Position numbers and translations under genes: made by a program. Shown here one piece after another: positions 4,805 to 6,132 of a DNA stretch of 6,132 nt. This DNA is from Frankiaceae bacterium (GTDB lineage: Bacteria > Actinomycetota > Actinomycetes > JAVEEJ01). The stretch is from assembly GCA_030840515.1 (NCBI GenBank), contig JAVEEJ010000332.1:1-6132 (forward strand), read 5' to 3'. Numbering within the stretch: the stretch's first letter is position 1; the number at the start of each line of letters is the position of its first letter. The notes under the pieces were generated by a model. The model was given only the letters and a program-made list of their open reading frames with translations, was not told where the DNA came from and searched no databases.

Positions 4805-6132
4805 GTGGACCTCGACGTGTGGCGCTCGCTTCCGGCCGCCCAGCAGCCGAGCTACGACGACCCGGGCCGGCTGTCCGCCGTACTCGCATCCCTGTCCGCC
4901 TCGCCAGGACTCGTCGTGGCGGCCGAGTGCGACACGCTGCGCGATCGACTCGCGGCCGTGGCCCGCGGCGAGGCGTTCCTGCTGCAGGGCGGGGACTGCG
5001 CGGAGACCTTCACCAGTGTCAGCGTCGAGTCGGTGCAGGGTCGGCTCAAGACGCTGCTTCAGATGGCGGTGGTGCTGACCTACGGCGCGTCGACGCCGGT
5101 GGTGAAGGTCGGGCGGATCGCTGGTCAGTACGCCAAGCCGCGCTCCAGCGACCTCGAGCCGGGGAGCGGGCTGCCGTCCTACCGGGGGGACGCGGTCAAC
5201 GGGCTTGAGCCTTCCCTCGAGTCGCGCCGACACGACCCGGACCGGCTGCAGCGGGCCTACAACGCGGCGGCGACCACGCTGAACCTGGTGCGTGCCTGTG
5301 CGAGCGGCGGGTTCGCCGACCTGCGCAGCGTGCACGAGTGGAACAAGGACTTCGTGCGGGACTCGCCGGCGGGCGAGCGCTACGAGGCGATGGCGACGGA
5401 GATCCAGCGCGCGCTGGACTTCATGCGCGCGTGCGGGGTCGACCTGGACGCCTTGGAAGCGGCGAGGTCGGTCGAGCTGTTCGCGTCCCACGAGGCACTG
5501 CTGCTCGAGTACGAGGCGGCGCTCACGCGCTTCGACACCGCCCGCGGGTCGGCGTACGACCTGTCAGGGCACATGCTCTGGATCGGGGAGCGGACCCGTG
5601 CGTTGGACGGTGCGCACGTGGCGTTCTGCGAGCGGGTCGCCAACCCGATCGGCGTGAAGCTGGGGCCGACCACGACGCCAGATGAGGTGCGCGGGCTTGC
5701 GGCGCGGCTCGACCCCTCCCGTGAGGCGGGGCGGCTGGTGCTCATCAGCCGGATGGGGTCGCGGCGGGTGCGAGAGGTCCTGCCGGCGCTCGTGTCGGCG
5801 GTGGCCGATGCCGGGCACCCGGTGGTCTGGGCGTGCGACCCGATGCACGGCAACACCACGGAGTCGCCGAACGGGTTCAAGACCAGGCACTTCGACGACA
5901 TCGTCGACGAGGTGGAGGGCTTCTTCGAGGTGCACCGGTCTTTGGGGACGCACGCCGGGGGCATCCACGTGGAGCTGACCGGGGATGAGGTGACCGAGTG
6001 CCTCGGCGGTGCGCACGACATCGGCCACGACGACCTGCCAGGGCGCTACGAGAGCGCGTGCGACCCGCGGCTGAACGACTCGCAGTCGCTGGAGCTCGCC
6101 TTCCTCGTCGCTGAGATGCTGCGCGACCAGCG
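4805..6132 (+). CDS. aroG: class II 3-deoxy-D-arabino-heptulosonate-7-phosphate synthase (3' end cut by window)
   Basis: First enzyme of the shikimate pathway: condenses phosphoenolpyruvate with erythrose-4-phosphate to DAHP, toward aromatic amino acids; cytoplasmic and metal-dependent. 442 codons are visible; the M. tuberculosis enzyme has 462 residues, so only the last few are missing. The frame is unbroken. Metal ligands are all present: Cys65 in GGDCAETF, His348 in DPMHGNT, Glu390 in GGIHVELTG and Asp420 in CDPRLN, at a constant offset of 21-22 from the M. tuberculosis ligands (87, 369, 411, 441). Other class II blocks: RIAGQYAKPRS, WIGERTR, NPIGVKLGP, TECLGG and QSLELAF. The N-terminus is about 20 residues shorter than in M. 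tuberculosis and starts near the shared PAAQQP motif, as in the streptomycete type; part of the segment linked to quaternary structure and feedback control in M. tuberculosis may be absent (inference). GTG 4805 is the earliest possible start, since an in-frame TAG lies 12 bases upstream; GTG 4817 is the alternative. Confidence 0.95.
   Translation, partial: MDLDVWRSLPAAQQPSYDDPGRLSAVLASLSASPGLVVAAECDTLRDRLAAVARGEAFLLQGGDCAETFTSVSVESVQGRLKTLLQMAVVLTYGASTPVVKVGRIAGQYAKPRSSDLEPGSGLPSYRGDAVNGLEPSLESRRHDPDRLQRAYNAAATTLNLVRACASGGFADLRSVHEWNKDFVRDSPAGERYEAMATEIQRALDFMRACGVDLDALEAARSVELFASHEALLLEYEAALTRFDTARGSAYDLSGHMLWIGERTRALDGAHVAFCERVANPIGVKLGPTTTPDEVRGLAARLDPSREAGRLVLISRMGSRRVREVLPALVSAVADAGHPVVWACDPMHGNTTESPNGFKTRHFDDIVDEVEGFFEVHRSLGTHAGGIHVELTGDEVTECLGGAHDIGHDDLPGRYESACDPRLNDSQSLELAFLVAEMLRDQ

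Noticed and set aside
4655..5491. A leftward 278-codon open frame opposite the end of the phosphofructokinase gene and the DAHP synthase gene.
   Set aside because: The sense strand encodes complete PFK and DAHP synthase motifs in an unbroken frame; the antisense product is Arg/Val/His-rich without recognisable features.
1..6132. Search for mobile elements, CRISPR repeats, tRNA/rRNA genes, phage or toxin-antitoxin modules and an undescribed multi-gene system.
   Set aside because: No transposase or integrase motifs, no regularly spaced repeats, no tRNA cloverleaf and no defence-type domains were seen; all substantial coding space is accounted for by five recognised enzymes and one small membrane protein.

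Overview
The window is a high-GC stretch of ordinary chromosome from an actinobacterium. The GC-rich codon third positions, GTG starts, SD-less starts with a TANNNT box just upstream, a class II (mycobacterial/streptomycete type) DAHP synthase and an actinobacterial phosphofructokinase all point there; I cannot fix the genus. There are six protein genes, two cut by the window edges. I see no mobile element, CRISPR array, tRNA, rRNA, phage gene or defence gene.

Layout. At the left edge a leftward alpha/beta-hydrolase (esterase) gene is divergent from a rightward PlsC-type acyltransferase, with 130 bases between them that hold a 17-bp palindrome and a 7-bp-arm inverted repeat. The acyltransferase gene converges on a small leftward gene for an uncharacterised two-helix membrane protein, and a strong hairpin lies between the two stops. 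Upstream of the small gene, in the same direction, is a glycerol kinase-like gene. It is divergent from a phosphofructokinase gene across only 45 bases, and both starts look leaderless. The phosphofructokinase gene is followed in the same direction by a class II DAHP synthase gene that runs off the right edge and also appears to be leaderless.

How the genes fit together. Glycerol kinase yields glycerol-3-phosphate, the backbone that (after acylation at sn-1) PlsC converts to phosphatidic acid; it also feeds glycolysis. Phosphofructokinase controls, or with pyrophosphate reversibly catalyses, the fructose-6-phosphate/fructose-1,6-bisphosphate step. DAHP synthase draws phosphoenolpyruvate and erythrose-4-phosphate into aromatic amino acid synthesis. 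The window is therefore central carbon, lipid and shikimate metabolism rather than an accessory system.

The points most worth following are: the phosphofructokinase carries Asp104 plus Lys124, the residue pair expected for pyrophosphate rather than ATP as phosphoryl donor; the glpK/pfk divergent promoters overlap and appear to produce leaderless messages; the glycerol kinase has a variant N-terminal phosphate loop and seems to lack the fructose-1,6-bisphosphate regulatory loop; and there is a near-perfect operator-like palindrome just before the esterase start. I found no convincing previously undescribed multi-gene system.
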